From positions 378,144 to 413,744 of the forward strand of contig JAOAJD010000001.1 in the NCBI GenBank assembly GCA_026414365.1: DNA of 35,601 nucleotides, in the 5' to 3' direction. The notes beneath the pieces are model-generated. The model was not told where the DNA came from and did no database searches. It saw nothing but the letters and a program-made list of their open reading frames with translations. Below are positions 33,372-35,601 of the stretch, piece after piece. The translations under genes and the position numbers were made by a program. Positions within the stretch are counted from its first letter, which is position 1. Each line of letters starts with the position of its first letter. Origin of the DNA: Candidatus Iainarchaeum sp. (GTDB lineage Archaea; Iainarchaeota; Iainarchaeia; Iainarchaeales; SKW153).

Positions 33372-34475
33372 ATGCAGTTGACAAATTTGACTTTCGCAAG
33401 GCTTGTTTTTGAGTTAAAACCAAAATTAGAAGGATCTTTTATAAATAAAGTTCAACAAATAGATGAAAATTGTTTTAAGTTTAAGATTCATTCTAAAGAA
33501 GGAAATTTTGATTTGATTATTAGGAAGGATTCTTTATGGATAACTTCTTACAAACATCAAGCTTTTCAAAGCAGATCTAAATTTATACAATGTCTAGAAT
33601 CTTTGCTTAATAATAAAAAAATAATTTCAGTAGAGCAACATAATTTTGATAGAATTATTGTATTTTATTTTGACAATTACAAATTAATATTTGAGTTTTT
33701 TCACGATAGTAACATAATATTTGTTGATAAAGACAACAAAATAATATGTTGTTTGAAAAAGGAAGAGTGGTCTGATAGAAAGGTCGCTAAAAATGAAAAG
33801 TATGTCTTTCCCAAACAAAAAGGATTAAATCCTTTCGATATTAACTACGAAAAATTTTCTTCTTTATTTTTGTCAGAAGAGAAATCATTCTATGTTTTAC
33901 AGAAAAATATAAACATTCCACCTTTGTTGGTAGAAGAAATATTCATAAGAGCGAATATAGATAAAGATAAATTAGCTAATAGTTTGACCGATAAAGAAAT
34001 AGAAAAAATTTACAATTTGTTAAAGTCTATGGTGTCTTTAGATAATTTTGAGGGAGCCTATCTTAAGAAAGGAACATTGCTAACTTTTAAGGTGGAGGAT
34101 GCACAATTGCTTAATAAAAATTCTATAGTTAACGCATTAGATGAGTATTTTTCAAAAACAGTTCAAAAAGATCTTTCTCCTGATAGAAGTTTTGATATTG
34201 TAAAAAGGTTAGAAGCAAGTATTCAAAGACAAAAGATTATAAAAAAAGAATTAATTGAAAAAAGTGAGGAATTTAAAAAAAAGGCAGAGCTAATATATGA
34301 AAATTACCAAGATTTCAATGAAATAATCTCTGCTATTAAGAAGGCTTTAGCTAAGGGATATACAAAGAAGCAAATAACCAATATTTTGTCAAATGCTTCT
34401 TCTAAAGGTAACAGAGTAGCAAAGCTGGTTAAGGATATAGATATGAAAGAGAGAAAAGTTATATTAGAAGTATGA
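33372..34475 (+). CDS. NFACT-N / RqcH-like protein lacking the C-terminal RNA-binding domain (367 aa)
   Basis: The N-terminal half matches the NFACT-N domain of RqcH/NEMF/Tae2 proteins, which bind stalled 50S-peptidyl-tRNA and recruit Ala-tRNA for tailing in ribosome quality control. The family starts with LTFARLVFELKPKLEGSFINKVQQ, split here as LTFARLVFELK and GSFINKVQQ. The key Asp-Arg pair is present (D93, R94 in NFDRIIVFYF). A helical middle part and a long coiled coil (about 275-345) follow. Normal archaeal members of about 600-700 residues continue into the NFACT-R (DUF814) domain; here the frame ends at residue 367 and no such domain lies downstream in the window. It is thus either a naturally short form or has its partner encoded elsewhere. 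Confidence 0.82.
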   Translation: MQLTNLTFARLVFELKPKLEGSFINKVQQIDENCFKFKIHSKEGNFDLIIRKDSLWITSYKHQAFQSRSKFIQCLESLLNNKKIISVEQHNFDRIIVFYFDNYKLIFEFFHDSNIIFVDKDNKIICCLKKEEWSDRKVAKNEKYVFPKQKGLNPFDINYEKFSSLFLSEEKSFYVLQKNINIPPLLVEEIFIRANIDKDKLANSLTDKEIEKIYNLLKSMVSLDNFEGAYLKKGTLLTFKVEDAQLLNKNSIVNALDEYFSKTVQKDLSPDRSFDIVKRLEASIQRQKIIKKELIEKSEEFKKKAELIYENYQDFNEIISAIKKALAKGYTKKQITNILSNASSKGNRVAKLVKDIDMKERKVILEV

Positions 34476-34518
34476 TTTTTCTAATATATTTTTTACTATG
34501 TTCTTTAATATTTAAATT

Positions 34519-34776
34519 TTAAATTTTTATCTCTCTTTCATCTACTATGAAAACGTCACTAACTGCAGTTACGGCACTGTACGGTATTTGTATTGTCTTA
34601 TCTTTTAGAGGTAATCTTTTGAAGAACTTACTATCTCTATCTATTTCTACTAGGAGATATTCTATATCTCCATTTGTTTCATTTATAATAAGATCTATTA
34701 ATTTACCTATTTCGTCTCCTCTGTTTGTAATAACTCTTTTTGTTGCTAACTGTCTTGCAATAGTGTATTTATACAT
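34519..34776 (-). CDS. PRC-barrel domain protein (85 aa)
   Basis: A small single-domain beta-barrel protein. Marks are ARQLATKRVITNRGDEIGKL at the start (the barrel's first strands and Gly-x-x-Ile-Gly turn), then DIEYLLVEID and a closing IPYSAVTAVSDVFIV. PRC-barrel proteins occur in RNA-processing and regulatory contexts, and small archaeal ones are widespread with unknown role. I choose the ATG at 34776 because GAGGTG lies 8 nt before it; an in-frame ATG at 34806 would add ten residues and bury the signal. Its own promoter lies upstream. It converges on the NFACT gene across 43 bp. Confidence 0.85.
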   Translation of the reverse strand: MYKYTIARQLATKRVITNRGDEIGKLIDLIINETNGDIEYLLVEIDRDSKFFKRLPLKDKTIQIPYSAVTAVSDVFIVDEREIKI

Positions 34777-34847
34777 GCTTAAGCACCTCTCTCTAAAATT
34801 AAACAATATTTTTAGTTTTGTTTGTTAATTATAAAAAGTGGTTTCTG

Positions 34848-34855
34848 TTTATAAA
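34848..34855 (-). promoter_or_regulatory. Candidate TATA box of the PRC-barrel gene
   Basis: On the minus strand the sequence reads TAAGATTTATAAACAG, a good archaeal TATA box (TTTATAAA). A start about 25 bp downstream would give a leader of around 48 nt carrying the GAGGTG ribosome binding site. Confidence 0.5.
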
Positions 34856-34869
34856 TCTTACTATTTTAT

Positions 34870-35029
34870 TTTTTTAGCAGTTTATTTTTAGTTATGTTTA
34901 ATCATACTTTTTTAAAATTAAGTTTTTTAAATAAAAATTTTGTTATGTATATTAAAGCACAGAAAACTAATTTTGTTTGAATATATTTTCAGTGTTTATT
35001 TAAATATTATTCCCTTGCTGGTTATATTT
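34870..35029. other. Intergenic region upstream of tyw1
   Basis: This AT-rich gap shows no open frame or structured RNA. TTATTTAAATATTA at about 34997-35010 may be the TATA box for tyw1, which would give a short or nearly leaderless transcript; no Shine-Dalgarno precedes the ATG at 35030. Confidence 0.35.
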
Positions 35030-35601
35030 ATGAGGAACACTACTCATTATTTGCCAAAAGATTTAATAGCAATGTTAAAAAAGCAACATTATGCTTTATT
35101 CGGTCATTCTGCAGTAAAGCTTTGTCATTGGACAAAGATGTCTTTGCGTGGAAAAGGTGTTTGCTACAAACAAAAATTTTACGGCATTAACAGCCATAGA
35201 TGTTTACAAATGACTCCTGCTGTTGCTTGGTGTCAACAAAAATGTATTTTTTGTTGGAGACCTTTAATTACTATAGGTCCAACAATGTTTATTTTTGATG
35301 AACCACGAGAAATTGTGGAAAAATCAATAGTCATGCAAAGAGTTTTACTTTCTGGTTTTGGATCAATAAAAAAAGAAATAGGCGAAGATAAGTTATTAGA
35401 GGCAAATAATCCAAATCAGGTTGCAATTTCTCTAAGTGGGGAACCTACAATTTATCCCTTGATAGATGAACTCATCGAAGAATATAAAAAAAGAAATTTT
35501 ACCACATTCTTAGTTACCAATGGAATGAATCCACATTTATTAGAAAGAGTTAAACCAACTCAATTATATTTATCTGTTGAATCGACAGATAAAAAAACTC
35601 A
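35030..35601 (+). CDS. taw1: tRNA 4-demethylwyosine synthase (TYW1/Taw1), partial at the window edge
   Basis: This radical SAM enzyme joins pyruvate carbons to N1-methylguanosine at position 37 of tRNA-Phe, the second step of wybutosine synthesis in archaea and eukaryotes. About 190 codons are in the window. The radical SAM triad is C68-x3-C72-x2-C75 (WCQQKCIFCW). The second cluster ligands C32, C45 and C58 have the 13-residue spacing of the Methanocaldococcus enzyme. Further family marks are KLCHWTK, CYKQKFYGI, QMTPA and SLSGEPTIYP. The gene continues past the right edge. The protein is cytosolic and a good archaeal marker. Confidence 0.95.
   Translation, partial: MRNTTHYLPKDLIAMLKKQHYALFGHSAVKLCHWTKMSLRGKGVCYKQKFYGINSHRCLQMTPAVAWCQQKCIFCWRPLITIGPTMFIFDEPREIVEKSIVMQRVLLSGFGSIKKEIGEDKLLEANNPNQVAISLSGEPTIYPLIDELIEEYKKRNFTTFLVTNGMNPHLLERVKPTQLYLSVESTDKKT

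Overview
This is a very AT-rich, gene-dense stretch that looks archaeal, and most likely from a DPANN-type archaeon with a small genome (lineage is inference). Archaeal markers are TYW1/Taw1 (wybutosine pathway), a geranylgeranyl-reductase-like flavoprotein, a cupin-type glucose-6-phosphate isomerase, an archaeal-type CoaBC, class III (prepilin-like) signal peptides and Shine-Dalgarno cores of the GGTGAT type. Glyceraldehyde-3-phosphate dehydrogenase and phosphoglycerate kinase are of the bacterial-like types, as often seen in DPANN genomes. TAA, TAG and TGA all serve as stops. I found no tRNA, rRNA, CRISPR array, transposase or viral gene.

Layout. (1) 1-3475, minus: four overlapping genes for prepilin-like proteins, ending in a large VWA-domain protein that runs off the left edge; 43 bp away and divergent is a coiled-coil protein with a transglutaminase fold that lacks the catalytic Cys. 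(2) 4501-7714, minus: a membrane-anchored surface protein with Cys-rich repeats, followed by a PfkB sugar kinase. (3) 7996-16106, plus: a two-gene operon for an about 1,840-residue secreted multidomain protein (LamG, FN3, CARDB) and an 858-residue membrane-anchored partner. (4) 16202-20108, minus: hydBGDA, a complete group 3b cytosolic [NiFe] hydrogenase (sulfhydrogenase). (5) 20282-23177, plus: three exported or anchored proteins of unknown function. (6) 23178-26316: pgk, pgi and gap, with coaBC upstream of gap. (7) 27717-29366, minus: two tandem paralogues of an unrecognised family behind a HycI-type hydrogenase maturation protease. (8) 29469-31339: an EamA transporter, a DUF6390-type protein and, convergent to it, a 53-codon hypC. 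(9) 31414-33309: a small ferredoxin, a 39-codon Lys/Pro-rich gene with a near-perfect Shine-Dalgarno, and a geranylgeranyl reductase. (10) 33372-35601: an NFACT-N/RqcH-like protein without its C-terminal domain, a PRC-barrel protein, and the start of tyw1.

Together the genes suggest a fermentative cell: lower glycolysis yields reductant that the NAD(P)-linked hydrogenase can discharge as H2 (or sulfide). HycI, HypC and probably the DUF6390 protein would mature that enzyme. About half of the coding sequence goes to exported, pilin-like or adhesin-like proteins, which fits a cell that lives by surface contact. The less ordinary items are the pilin/VWA operon, the Cys-less transglutaminase protein, the tandem paralogues, the Lys/Pro microprotein and the domain-short NFACT protein.
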